From contig NZ_CP047159.1 in assembly GCF_019551475.1 (NCBI RefSeq), positions 496,001-560,000 on the forward strand: a stretch of 64,000 nucleotides of DNA. Direction: 5' to 3'. Every line of letters begins with the position of its first letter. The stretch's first letter is position 1. This stretch comes from Prevotella sp. Rep29. Lineage in GTDB: Bacteria > Bacteroidota > Bacteroidia > Bacteroidales > Bacteroidaceae. The notes below the pieces were generated by a model. It was not told where the DNA came from. It searched no databases and worked only from the letters and a program-made list of their open reading frames with translations. The position numbers and the translations under genes were made by a program. This document shows, piece after piece, positions 6,722 to 14,830 of the stretch.

Positions 6722-8752
6722 ATGAAGAGATTTTTGTTTATCATGATGCTCTCGGTTGGCATTTCAGCCGTGGCACAGGAAGTGAAAGAAGGGGAGACCC
6801 TGAGTGAAGTTACCGTCAAGGGAGCCCGCGTCGTACAGCGCATAGACGGGCAAACCATCTATCCCACGCAGCAGCAGTTGGCTGCGTCAACAAACGGCTA
6901 CTCACTCTTGTCGAAACTCACGCTGCCGCATATTCGCATCGACCCGGTCATGCACACCGTCACGGCTCTGTCAAATACGGGGAGCGTGCAGGTGCGCATC
7001 AACGATATTGTCGCTACGCGCGAAGACCTGCTCGCCCTTACCGTCAATGATGTGCGGCGCGTGGAATATATCGACAACCCAGGGCTGCGCTACGGAGAGG
7101 ATGTCGCCTATGTCGTCAACCTGATTGTGAAGAAGTCGCTCGGCGGCTATATCATCGGAGCGGATTTGACCAACACCCTTACTGCGGTCAATGGAAATGA
7201 GACGCTTTATGGCAAGTTCAATCACCGGAAAAGTGAGTTCGGGGCTTCCTATACGCTCGACTACTATCGCTACACAGGGATGGAGCAAGACGAACAGGCG
7301 GCTTACGAAATGGAGACGGGCAGCATCTCGCGTGTACACCGCCGGATTCTGGATGGTTCGAGGAGCCGTCTCGCCCACAACGGACAGCTCTCCTACAGCC
7401 TCACAGACTCCAATGATGTGTTCCAGGCGAAACTGAATGCCAGCCATCTGCTTCGTCCCAGCCATACCCACATCACCTGGCAGACCGATGCGGACATCTA
7501 TTCCGAGCATGATTTCTCGCGGATGTTCTCTCCCTCGCTTGATATTTATTATCAACACACTTTCAAGCGGCATGCTTCCTTGACCGCCAATATCGTCGGT
7601 ACACACATATACACCAACAGTCAGGAGGAGAACAATGAGGGTGGCGCCTATCAGTATGCCACACGCGGAAGGACATGGGCGCTGTGGGGAGAGACCATCT
7701 ATGAGAATCGTCTGAAGCCGTTCACGCTCTCTGCCGGCTTGCAATATGCCCTGCGATATGTAAACAATGTGTATGAAGGGGCGACGAATGCCGTCAATCA
7801 CATGCATTCATCCACAGCCTATCTGTTCGGACAGTTGAAGGGAAATCTTGGCAAGTGGACCTATCTCGTGGGCTTGGGCGCCAGCAGACTACGCTATCAT
7901 CAGGCAGCCGTCCGCTATCATTTTTGGCTCTTCCGTCCGAAATTCTCAATAGCCTATCCGCTGGCAGAGCGTCTGAAAGTGAAATATGACTTCGAAATCT
8001 CTCAGCATGTTTCCCAGATAGCGCTCGTGAGCGATGTCAGCATCAAGCAGAATGCCTATGAAACGCTCGTTGGAAATCCTTCCATCCGCCCCGTTCGCAG
8101 GACAACACACAGCCTTTCGCTGACCTATTCTGCTCCACGGCTGACCGCACAGCTGCAGGGATACTACCGCTTGAATGCACATTGCAACATGGAAAAATAT
8201 ATCCGGGAGAACGGGCACTTCTTCAAGACACAGAGCAGTGCAGACAATTCCTGTAACTTCTTCTTTATACAAAGCAATAACCGCCTGGACTTGATACCCG
8301 AACATCTTTCCTTAAACATCTATGGAGGCATCTATCGTTTCTTCAACAACGGGGACGGATACCGACACACCTACACGTCGTTCAATGGCGGTGTCGGCAT
8401 GAACGCCTATCTCGGCAGGTGGACACTCGGGGCTTACGCCGACAACGGTTGGAATTTCATGGAGGGTGAACATCGGGGTCATCAGGCTCCGGCGTGGTAT
8501 TTCACGGCATCGTATCGCATGAAGCGGCTCACCGTCTCTCTCTACGCACAACATCTTTTCAGTGCCCATCCACTTTCAGCAAGGACGGAGGTGGTCAGCC
8601 AATATGTGAAAAAGGATGTGTGGACGCGTCAGGCTGATTTCGGAAACATGTTCACGCTGAACTTCTCATGGACGCTGTCGTCGGGAAAGAAATACCGGGA
8701 AGTGCAGCGCACGATGAACCATCAGGACACGGACACGGGAATCCTGAAGTAA
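6722..8752 (+). CDS. Outer-membrane beta-barrel family protein (TonB-receptor-like)
   Basis: At 676 residues it is an outer-membrane barrel protein of the TonB-dependent-receptor-like family common next to winged-helix regulators. ATG 6722 gives the signal peptide MKRFLFIMMLSVGISAVAQ. A plug-like region follows (LSEVTVKGARVVQRIDGQTIYPT ... VRINDIVATREDLLALTVNDVRRVEYIDNPGLRYGEDVAYVVNLIVKK), then about 500 residues of alternating aromatic barrel strands to the end. There is no CarboxypepD_reg domain and no SusD partner. The substrate cannot be told; regulation by the upstream membrane winged-helix protein is inferred from neighbourhood. Confidence 0.75.
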   Translation: MKRFLFIMMLSVGISAVAQEVKEGETLSEVTVKGARVVQRIDGQTIYPTQQQLAASTNGYSLLSKLTLPHIRIDPVMHTVTALSNTGSVQVRINDIVATREDLLALTVNDVRRVEYIDNPGLRYGEDVAYVVNLIVKKSLGGYIIGADLTNTLTAVNGNETLYGKFNHRKSEFGASYTLDYYRYTGMEQDEQAAYEMETGSISRVHRRILDGSRSRLAHNGQLSYSLTDSNDVFQAKLNASHLLRPSHTHITWQTDADIYSEHDFSRMFSPSLDIYYQHTFKRHASLTANIVGTHIYTNSQEENNEGGAYQYATRGRTWALWGETIYENRLKPFTLSAGLQYALRYVNNVYEGATNAVNHMHSSTAYLFGQLKGNLGKWTYLVGLGASRLRYHQAAVRYHFWLFRPKFSIAYPLAERLKVKYDFEISQHVSQIALVSDVSIKQNAYETLVGNPSIRPVRRTTHSLSLTYSAPRLTAQLQGYYRLNAHCNMEKYIRENGHFFKTQSSADNSCNFFFIQSNNRLDLIPEHLSLNIYGGIYRFFNNGDGYRHTYTSFNGGVGMNAYLGRWTLGAYADNGWNFMEGEHRGHQAPAWYFTASYRMKRLTVSLYAQHLFSAHPLSARTEVVSQYVKKDVWTRQADFGNMFTLNFSWTLSSGKKYREVQRTMNHQDTDTGILK

Positions 8753-8798
8753 CCGAAGTCGGCGACGGCAAGATGTCACTATAGGAATCCATGCAAAA

Positions 8799-8832
8799 AC
8801 TCCCTCCCTTACAGGAAAGTAGGGGAGGGAGT
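8799..8832. terminator. Bidirectional terminator between convergent genes
   Basis: ACTCCCTCCC pairs perfectly with GGGAGGGAGT (10 bp, 14-nt loop) between the convergent outer-membrane and FMN-binding genes. Flanking A- and T-rich bases suit both directions. Confidence 0.7.
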
Positions 8833-8865
8833 CTTCTCTATTTGTAAGGAGCGATACTCATTTTC

Positions 8866-9261
8866 TTATTTCTTCTCCATATAATATTTCAAGCCTTTCT
8901 GCACGTTTTTGATGACAGCGTCTGATGAGTAGGTGGCACCTGTCACCACGTCCACATTGGCTTTCACAGCTTTTTTCACCGTCATGCCGTTCCATTTGTC
9001 GAGCAGGGTTTTCTTCACGCGATGGAAATATTTGGGAGTCTCGTCGTTGGCGAGTGCCTCAATCTTTACGATTTTGTTTTTCTCAATATAGATTTTCAGC
9101 GGCGTTGCTCCGTTATATCCTTCGATGTTCTTACCGATGGTGGTGGTATTGATGATGGTCGTCTTTCCCTCCTTGGTGATGACGTTGTCCCCAGGCATCG
9201 CACTCATGCAGAATACTGCCGTCAGTGCGAGGGAAAAAGTTCTGATAATTCCTTTTTTCAT
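8866..9261 (-). CDS. Exported FMN-binding domain protein
   Basis: The 131-residue protein has a signal peptide (MKKGIIRTFSLALTAVFCMSAM) and one FMN_bind domain. The motif TGATYSS near residue 107 is the site class where ApbE attaches FMN to a Thr or Ser through a phosphodiester. Such single-domain proteins act in extracytoplasmic electron transfer (compare the RnfG and NqrC domains). No ApbE or redox partner is adjacent, so its electron donor and acceptor are unknown. It is transcribed convergently to the preceding barrel gene. Confidence 0.8.
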   Translation of the reverse strand: MKKGIIRTFSLALTAVFCMSAMPGDNVITKEGKTTIINTTTIGKNIEGYNGATPLKIYIEKNKIVKIEALANDETPKYFHRVKKTLLDKWNGMTVKKAVKANVDVVTGATYSSDAVIKNVQKGLKYYMEKK

Positions 9262-9366
9262 GGTCTTCGTAGTTTATTTGTTATCCGGTGCGAAGGTAAG
9301 CATTTTTTTGAGAAACCGAAAAGAAATTCCGGTTTCTCTCCTCAAAATACCTACTTTATAGTAGTT

Positions 9367-10266
9367 CTATACCAGTCGTTTCACCCACTGTTCGCGTTCG
9401 CCGGGCAGCAGATCTACGACCGGAATCTCAATCATCGTGTAGCATCCCGGCTGCTGTCGCATGGAGGCGCGTGCCACGTTGACGAGCACCTGTCCGGTGA
9501 GGGCGGGATTGTTGATGCTCATGTTGAACTCGAAACGCTGGTTTTGTGTCTGTCCCGACACGCCTTTGCGCACGAGATTGACCCCGTGTCCCATATCTTG
9601 CAGGCTATCTACGTCTTCCACTTGGAACACATGTGTCTCGTCGTGTGCGAAATAGGGGTCTGCCTTGATGGCTTTCTCCACATCTTCCAGCCGTGCGCCT
9701 TCTTCCAGTTCCACATACACCATGCGGCGATGGATGCCTTCGCCGAGGGGAATCGTCACGGAGAGCGCTTCCCTTACGCCTTCTTTCGAGCGGACACAGA
9801 CGCTGTGTCCCATCGACATGCCCGGTCCGAAATTGGTGTATGACAGACCTTTCGGCGCAAGGCTCTCAATGAGTGTGCGCACCACGGAGTCGCTGCCCGG
9901 GTCCCATCCGGCAGCGATGACGCTCACCCTGCCGGTCTTTTTGCATAGTTCGTCCATTCGTTGGCGGTAGCCGCTGATTTCCGTATGTATGTCGAACGAG
10001 TCCACGGTGTTGATGCCGAGCGGCAGAATCTGCTGTGCATACTCCTCGCATGAGCGTGTCGGCGTTGCCAATATTGCTACGTCCACGTCTTTCAGTTCGC
10101 GGATATCGCTCACCACGTCGTAGCGGGCGAGTTCCTGTGGCTTGTTTTCTGCTCCGTGACGGCGCACGATGCCCGCCACCTCAAAGTCGTCGGCTGCTTC
10201 CAGCGCTTGCAGTGCGAAGCGTCCGATGTTGCCGTAACCCACGACGGCTGCTCTGATTTTCTTCAT
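9367..10266 (-). CDS. ddh: meso-Diaminopimelate D-dehydrogenase
   Basis: The 299-residue protein matches the NADPH-dependent enzyme (EC 1.4.1.16) that aminates L-2-amino-6-oxopimelate to meso-DAP in one step, bypassing the succinylase/acetylase branch of lysine and peptidoglycan synthesis. Visible marks are the N-terminal Rossmann motif (AAVVGYGNIGRFALQAL), the substrate region (AAGWDPGSDSVVRTL, TNFGPGMSMGHS) and near-standard length. It starts 29 bp downstream of hutI and may be cotranscribed with it; no metabolic link is obvious. Confidence 0.9.
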   Translation of the reverse strand: MKKIRAAVVGYGNIGRFALQALEAADDFEVAGIVRRHGAENKPQELARYDVVSDIRELKDVDVAILATPTRSCEEYAQQILPLGINTVDSFDIHTEISGYRQRMDELCKKTGRVSVIAAGWDPGSDSVVRTLIESLAPKGLSYTNFGPGMSMGHSVCVRSKEGVREALSVTIPLGEGIHRRMVYVELEEGARLEDVEKAIKADPYFAHDETHVFQVEDVDSLQDMGHGVNLVRKGVSGQTQNQRFEFNMSINNPALTGQVLVNVARASMRQQPGCYTMIEIPVVDLLPGEREQWVKRLV

Positions 10267-10295
10267 GGTTTTATTTGGTTTTTGTAGTTTTGTGA

Positions 10296-11552
10296 TTATT
10301 CTTTGATTTCCTTACCTCTCAGGATGACGCGCCGGATGATGGGCATCGTGTAAGCGTAGGGGATGAAGTCGATGGACGGGATGGGCTCTGTCACGATGAG
10401 GTTGGCGACCTTGCCGCGTGTGATGCTTCCGAAGTCGTTGCTGACGTCCATTGCTGCTGCCGTGTTGATGGTGGCAGCATTGATGGCTTCGGCAGGCATA
10501 AGGCGCATCTTGATGCACGCCAGTGACACGATGAACTTCATGTCGCCCGATGGGGTGGAGCCAGGGTTGTAGTCGCTGGCTGTTGCCACGGCGAGTCCTG
10601 CATCAATCATCTTTCGTGCCGGTGCGAATGGCATGTTGAGGAAGAACGATGTGCCGGGGAGTGCCGTCGGCATGGTGTTGCTCTGCCGGAACAGTTCGAT
10701 GTCGCGGTCGGTCATCGCTTCGAGGTGATCGACGGAGAGGGCACCGTGTTTGACTGCCACCTCTACGCCGCCCGAATCGGCGAGTTCCTGTCCGTGGATC
10801 TTTGCCCGCAAACCGTATTTGGCACCAGCTTCGAGCAGTTGTGATGTCTCCTCGGGAGTGAAGAAGCCACGGTCGCAAAATACATCGATGAAATCGGCAA
10901 GTCCTTCAGCAGCCACGGCAGGCAGCATGTCGCGGATGATATGCTCCACGTATTCAGCCTGTCTGCCGGCGTATGCCCGTCCTACGGCATGTGCGCCGAG
11001 GAAGGTGGCGCGCACTTCGATGGGCGACGTCTCCTTGATGCGGCGTATGACGCGCAGCATCTTCAGTTCGTCTTCGAGTGTCAGTCCGTATCCGCTTTTG
11101 ATTTCCACGCAGCCCGTTCCCTTATGAATGATTTCGTTCACGCGGCGCATGGCTTGTCCGTACAACTCCTCCTCACTCAGTTCGTGCAGCCGGTCGGCAG
11201 AGTTGAGGATGCCTCCACCTCGGCGGGCAATGTCTTCGTAGGACAGTCCCCGAATCTTGTCAACGAACTCTCCCTCGCGGCTTCCGGCATAGACGATGTG
11301 TGTGTGAGAGTCGCAGAACGACGGCAGCACCGTGCCGCCTTGTGCATCGATGGTCGTGTCATATTCGCCATTTGCCGCTTCGCATTTGCCGTTCGTCGCT
11401 TCTCCGAAATCCTTGATGCGTCCGTCTTCGATGGTGAGCCATGCGTTGGAGATGGTTTCCAGATGAGCCATCTCTTCTCCGCACAGGCGTTTCTTTCCGG
11501 CAGGCAGTATTCCCGCCAGTGTCCCGATATTCTTGATTAGTGTTTTACTCAT
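10296..11552 (-). CDS. hutI: Imidazolonepropionase
   Basis: The 418-residue amidohydrolase-superfamily enzyme (EC 3.5.2.7) hydrolyses 4-imidazolone-5-propanoate to N-formimino-L-glutamate in histidine degradation. The metal-site HxH is in SFCDSHTHIVYAGSREGEF; other family marks are RGGGILNS, EIKSGYGLTLEDE, KIHGQELADSGG, SVDHLEA and ASDYNPGSTPSGDM. Other hut genes are not next to it. A TACTTTTG promoter lies 18-25 bp upstream (11570-11577), and ddh follows at 29 bp. Confidence 0.92.
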   Translation of the reverse strand: MSKTLIKNIGTLAGILPAGKKRLCGEEMAHLETISNAWLTIEDGRIKDFGEATNGKCEAANGEYDTTIDAQGGTVLPSFCDSHTHIVYAGSREGEFVDKIRGLSYEDIARRGGGILNSADRLHELSEEELYGQAMRRVNEIIHKGTGCVEIKSGYGLTLEDELKMLRVIRRIKETSPIEVRATFLGAHAVGRAYAGRQAEYVEHIIRDMLPAVAAEGLADFIDVFCDRGFFTPEETSQLLEAGAKYGLRAKIHGQELADSGGVEVAVKHGALSVDHLEAMTDRDIELFRQSNTMPTALPGTSFFLNMPFAPARKMIDAGLAVATASDYNPGSTPSGDMKFIVSLACIKMRLMPAEAINAATINTAAAMDVSNDFGSITRGKVANLIVTEPIPSIDFIPYAYTMPIIRRVILRGKEIKE

Positions 11553-11569
11553 ATTCGCTTGTTTTTCTG

Positions 11570-11577
11570 CAAAAGTA
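11570..11577 (-). promoter_or_regulatory. -7 promoter element of hutI (TACTTTTG on minus strand)
   Basis: It is a match to TAnnTTTG just upstream of the hutI start and gives a leader of about 10-15 nt. Confidence 0.6.
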
Positions 11578-11763
11578 CATATTTTTTTGTAATCAGCAGC
11601 AAAAGTACTTCAAAAAGAGTTATGGCTGGGAGGGCTGGGTGTTTTTGGGGGCTGGGAACTCTGGAGTAAAAAAGTAAAAAGGTGAAATCGCCAAATAAAC
11701 GTTGTTTTTTATTAATTCAGTTTAATGGCGGTTGCCTTTTTCTTCCAGTTAGAAATAAAACAT

Positions 11764-11771
11764 TACTTTTG
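11764..11771 (+). promoter_or_regulatory. -7 promoter element (TACTTTTG)
   Basis: It is a TAnnTTTG match 20 bp before ATG 11792. Confidence 0.55.
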
Positions 11772-11791
11772 CAGTGCGTAAAGACTAATAT

Positions 11792-12271
11792 ATGCGGAGA
11801 TATTTTTTATTAGTAATGTTTTTGTTTGCTTGCGTTCTGATATACGGACAGCGCAAGATAACCGTGCTCGACCTCGAGACGCATCTCCCGATTAAGGATG
11901 TGACGGTGCGGGTGGACAGCGCTCTGGTGCGCCGCACGAACTATGTCGGGCAGGTGGAGATTCCCTTGTCATTCCGCTACATCACGTTCACCCACATGAA
12001 TTATTCGAAGGAAAGACTGGCGTTTGTCGAACTTACTGATACGATGTATATGCTGGCAAGGCGTTACCAGTTGGGCGAAGTGGTCGTGATGGGCATCAAT
12101 CCTGACCTGAAAAAGAGTATGCAGCGGGCGCATGACAATATGAGAAACCAACCCATCATGAAGGGATTGGAATTCGATTTCGGACGGTTGCTCGACCGTC
12201 GTTGGCGGCGCGACCGCAAACACTACAGACAGGCACAAGAACTATTGCGCGAATGGGACCTGACGCCTTGA
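11792..12271 (+). CDS. Exported protein with a carboxypeptidase-regulatory-like domain
   Basis: The 159-residue protein has a signal peptide (MRRYFLLVMFLFACVLIYGQ) followed by a single beta-sandwich of the CarboxypepD_reg-like type (ITVLDLETHLPIKDVTVRVDSALVRRTNYVGQVEIPL). After a short linker (YQLGEVVVMG, like the end of the same domain in TonB receptors) comes a basic C-terminal helix region (RRWRRDRKHYRQAQELLREW). It has no plug or barrel, so it is a free-standing version. Many Bacteroidales encode such proteins with unknown function. It has its own promoter and no clear operon partner. Confidence 0.6.
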   Translation: MRRYFLLVMFLFACVLIYGQRKITVLDLETHLPIKDVTVRVDSALVRRTNYVGQVEIPLSFRYITFTHMNYSKERLAFVELTDTMYMLARRYQLGEVVVMGINPDLKKSMQRAHDNMRNQPIMKGLEFDFGRLLDRRWRRDRKHYRQAQELLREWDLTP

Positions 12272-12317
12272 CGCCCGGTCTCACTCACTTCACTTTTCGT
12301 AAAATCAGTGCAACAGT

Positions 12318-12566
12318 TTACTTCTTCTTGTTGAAAAGGGAGGCGATTCCCAGCAGGACAATGGCACCAACGACCGCCGTTCCCAGCTCGCCAATCCACG
12401 ACGGATTAACCTGAATACCCAGCAGACCAAAGAGCCGTCCGCCGACGAAACCGCCGACGAGACCCAACAGCAGGTTGATGACACATCCGTAGCCACCGCC
12501 GCGCATCAGTTTGCCTGCCAACCAACCGGCGAGGATTCCTATGATAATAGAACCAACAATACCCAT
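12318..12566 (-). CDS. GlsB/YeaQ/YmgE-family small membrane protein
   Basis: This 82-residue, glycine-rich, three-helix membrane protein carries the transglycosylase-associated signature (GIVGSIIIGILAGWLAGKLMRGGGYGCVINLLLGLVGGFVGG). The family is linked to general or envelope stress; the biochemical role is unsettled. It is monocistronic with a TATCTTTG promoter at 12602-12609 and converges with the gene at 11792. Confidence 0.85.
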   Translation of the reverse strand: MGIVGSIIIGILAGWLAGKLMRGGGYGCVINLLLGLVGGFVGGRLFGLLGIQVNPSWIGELGTAVVGAIVLLGIASLFNKKK

Positions 12567-12601
12567 AATTTCTTTTAATTAAATGGTTTGAAACATCGCT
12601 G

Positions 12602-12609
12602 CAAAGATA
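12602..12609 (-). promoter_or_regulatory. -7 promoter element of the GlsB-family gene (TATCTTTG)
   Basis: It is a TAnnTTTG match on the minus strand 36 bp from the start codon. Confidence 0.55.
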
Positions 12610-12715
12610 ATAAAATTGGTTGGACAGCAGCAGCCTATGGGTGGATTTTAATATTTTTGAAACAAAAAACAGGCGTTCCAAACGTGGAAATGCGTTTGTT
12701 AAGGGAAATTTTCAT

Positions 12716-12723
12716 TACCTTTG
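12716..12723 (+). promoter_or_regulatory. -7 promoter element of mutY (TACCTTTG)
   Basis: It is a TAnnTTTG match with TTTG at 12695-12698 upstream (17-bp gap), 23 bp before ATG 12747. Confidence 0.55.
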
Positions 12724-12746
12724 CATGAACGAATGGGATATCGAAG

Positions 12747-13793
12747 ATGATGAATATGCCTCCTTTCACAGCAACGCTTCTGCGCTGGTATGAGCAGCAT
12801 GGTCGCAGCCTCCCGTGGCGGGCGGACAGCAATCCATATGCCATCTGGCTGAGCGAGATTATCTTGCAGCAGACGCGCATCGAACAGGGACTGCCCTATT
12901 GGGAGCGGTTCATGCAGCGTTTTCCCTCGGTGGAGGCGTTGGCAGCGGCTACGGAAGACGATGTGTTGCGCCTGTGGCAAGGGCTGGGCTATTACAGCAG
13001 GGCGCGAAACCTGCATGCGGCTGCGCGTCAGGTGGTGTCGGAAGGCGGATTCCCGCAGACCTATGAAGGGCTGCGGAGCCTGAAAGGGGTGGGCGACTAT
13101 ACGGCAGCAGCCATCGGCTCGTTTGCTTTCAATCTGCCCGTGGCTGCCGTCGATGGCAACGCCTATCGGGTGCTCGCTCGCCACTTCGGCATCGATACCC
13201 CCATCAACACCACGCATGGAAAGCGGCTCTTTGCTGAACTGGCGCAATCACTCTTGCCCGAACGGCAGGCAGCCGATTTCAATCAGGCGATGATGGACTT
13301 CGGAGCGACGTGGTGTACCCCCTCGTCGCCGCAGTGTGCGTCGTGCCCGTTCGTCGAAACCTGCGAAGCACTGCACAGCAAGCGGGTGGCGGAATTGCCC
13401 GTGAAGTTGCGCAAGACGAAAATAAAAACGCGCCACCTGTCTTATATATATATAATGTGTAAGGGCGAAATTGCCATCCGTCGCCGCCCGTCGGGCGATA
13501 TCTGGCAGGGACTTTGGGAAGTGCCGGTGGTGGAAGAGGGGAGGAGCGTGCTGACATCGTCGGGCATCTATCCCACAGAATGCGCCATTTTACTGAAAAA
13601 AGGCGTGCACCACGTGCTCACCCACCGCATTCTCATAGCCGATTTCTACCTGTTGGAACTGCCGGAGCGTCTGCCGTTGCCCGACGAGTATGTGTGGATT
13701 CCCGAGTCGGCATTCGACGATTATGCCAAGCCGCGCCTGATGGAACTGTTGTTGGAAACACTCTCGACATATCGGAAGGGAAATTCCCTGTAG
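12747..13793 (+). CDS. mutY: A/G-specific adenine glycosylase
   Basis: The 348-residue enzyme removes adenine mispaired with 8-oxoguanine. Visible marks: LPWR near the N-terminus, catalytic Glu in WLSEIILQQTRIEQ, the helix-hairpin-helix SLKGVGDYTAAAIGSFAF with catalytic Asp in AAVDGNAYRVLAR, and the iron-sulfur cluster loop C-x6-C-x2-C-x5-C (WCTPSSPQCASCPFVETC). A C-terminal NUDIX-like 8-oxoG recognition domain follows (GEIAIRRRPSGDIWQGLWEVP). The start could be any of ATG 12747, 12750 or 12756. It is slightly short but has all domains. Confidence 0.93.
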   Translation: MMNMPPFTATLLRWYEQHGRSLPWRADSNPYAIWLSEIILQQTRIEQGLPYWERFMQRFPSVEALAAATEDDVLRLWQGLGYYSRARNLHAAARQVVSEGGFPQTYEGLRSLKGVGDYTAAAIGSFAFNLPVAAVDGNAYRVLARHFGIDTPINTTHGKRLFAELAQSLLPERQAADFNQAMMDFGATWCTPSSPQCASCPFVETCEALHSKRVAELPVKLRKTKIKTRHLSYIYIMCKGEIAIRRRPSGDIWQGLWEVPVVEEGRSVLTSSGIYPTECAILLKKGVHHVLTHRILIADFYLLELPERLPLPDEYVWIPESAFDDYAKPRLMELLLETLSTYRKGNSL

Positions 13794-13861
13794 CAACGGC
13801 ATGATTTTTTTCTGCCGCAAATGCCATTTTCGAGTCAATAGAATCTACCGTTTGGTAGTCA

Positions 13862-13942
13862 AAAAGTTTAGTTCTCGGAAATCAAATTCAGTGAATTTAC
13901 TCATCAAATTCAGTGAATTTGGTCACCAATTTCACTGAATTT
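13862..13942. repeat. 22-bp-lattice palindrome array, copy F (AAATTCAGTGAATTT type)
   Basis: Units are centred at 13869 (degenerate AAAAGTTTAGTTCTC), 13891, 13913 and 13935, exact 22-bp steps. Two central units are perfect 15-bp odd palindromes; the third has C instead of G at the centre. It lies between the convergent mutY and 14081 genes. Confidence 0.75.
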
Positions 13943-14080
13943 GGTTAGAGAGACTTTTCGGGCTGATACACCAATCCGCCCCTACTTGTTGGAGATAGTT
14001 CTTTTTTTGTTTTCACAAAGCGTGCGAAAAAGGAGGCACTCGCTCATCACCGGTCTGACGAAACTGCATTCTCTCATTCG

Positions 14081-14818
14081 TTAATTGGGACGTATCAAAT
14101 CCATCTTCCTGAGATAATACATCACGACTATTGCCGAATTCTTTTGTTTTCTTTTCAGTGATTTGTATTCTTCTAACTCTTCGGGATTGTCGGACAATAG
14201 GGATTCCAGCATTTTAGCATCTATTTTCTTTAACAGCTCATTTTCTTCATTCATGTATAATACGCAGTCATGGTCATAGAATGCTCCCATTATTGCACCG
14301 GCAAGTAGTCCGCCGATGAGTCCAAAATTTAATGCATAGGCAGATAATGTTGTGTTCATTTGGTTGTATCGGATTTTCTCTATCGTATTTGGGATGCACA
14401 ACCCATATTGTTTGTATCGATATGCCCTGACATATCCCTGCCGATACCTTAACCTCGTATTGTTGGTTCCTCTCTTGCAGTTGAAATAGAGGGAATCGCC
14501 GAACAGCACAACGAGGGCTTTGTTTTTCATTGTCTTCTCAAGTTCTTTGGAGTCTGCCTTGAAGCGGAATTGGTCACATTGGTCTATGATATTCTTTTCA
14601 CCCTCAAAGTCCTGCAGGGTGATTGCTTCTGTCTCTATCCACAGATTGTTTTTGAAGGCGGAATAGGAGGTGCAATACTTGGCTGGTTTCTTATATCTTT
14701 CCTTGAATGCCGTTGTGAGGGAGTCATAGTTGATTTGCGGTTTTGTCCATCCTCCGTTTTCCTGTGCATGTACGATGCATGAGATAAGTGTCAGAAGAAA
14801 AATGATTCGTGTTTTCAT
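14081..14818 (-). CDS. Exported protein of unknown function
   Basis: The 245-residue protein has a signal peptide (MKTRIIFLLTLISCIVHAQE). Residues ~160-180 are glycine/alanine-rich and hydrophobic (NFGLIGGLLAGAIMGAFYDH), a probable membrane segment or glycine zipper, and the C-terminus is charged (EELEEYKSLKRKQKNS). No family was recognised. It starts 12 bp downstream of the helicase stop on the same strand and could be cotranscribed with it. Its base composition is more AT-rich than the helicase. Confidence 0.6.
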   Translation of the reverse strand: MKTRIIFLLTLISCIVHAQENGGWTKPQINYDSLTTAFKERYKKPAKYCTSYSAFKNNLWIETEAITLQDFEGEKNIIDQCDQFRFKADSKELEKTMKNKALVVLFGDSLYFNCKRGTNNTRLRYRQGYVRAYRYKQYGLCIPNTIEKIRYNQMNTTLSAYALNFGLIGGLLAGAIMGAFYDHDCVLYMNEENELLKKIDAKMLESLLSDNPEELEEYKSLKRKQKNSAIVVMYYLRKMDLIRPN

Positions 14819-14830
14819 GATGCAGTAGGT

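Noticed and set aside
12725..12790. 22-codon leader frame before mutY
   Set aside because: It overlaps the mutY start in another frame, has no family support and may be chance.
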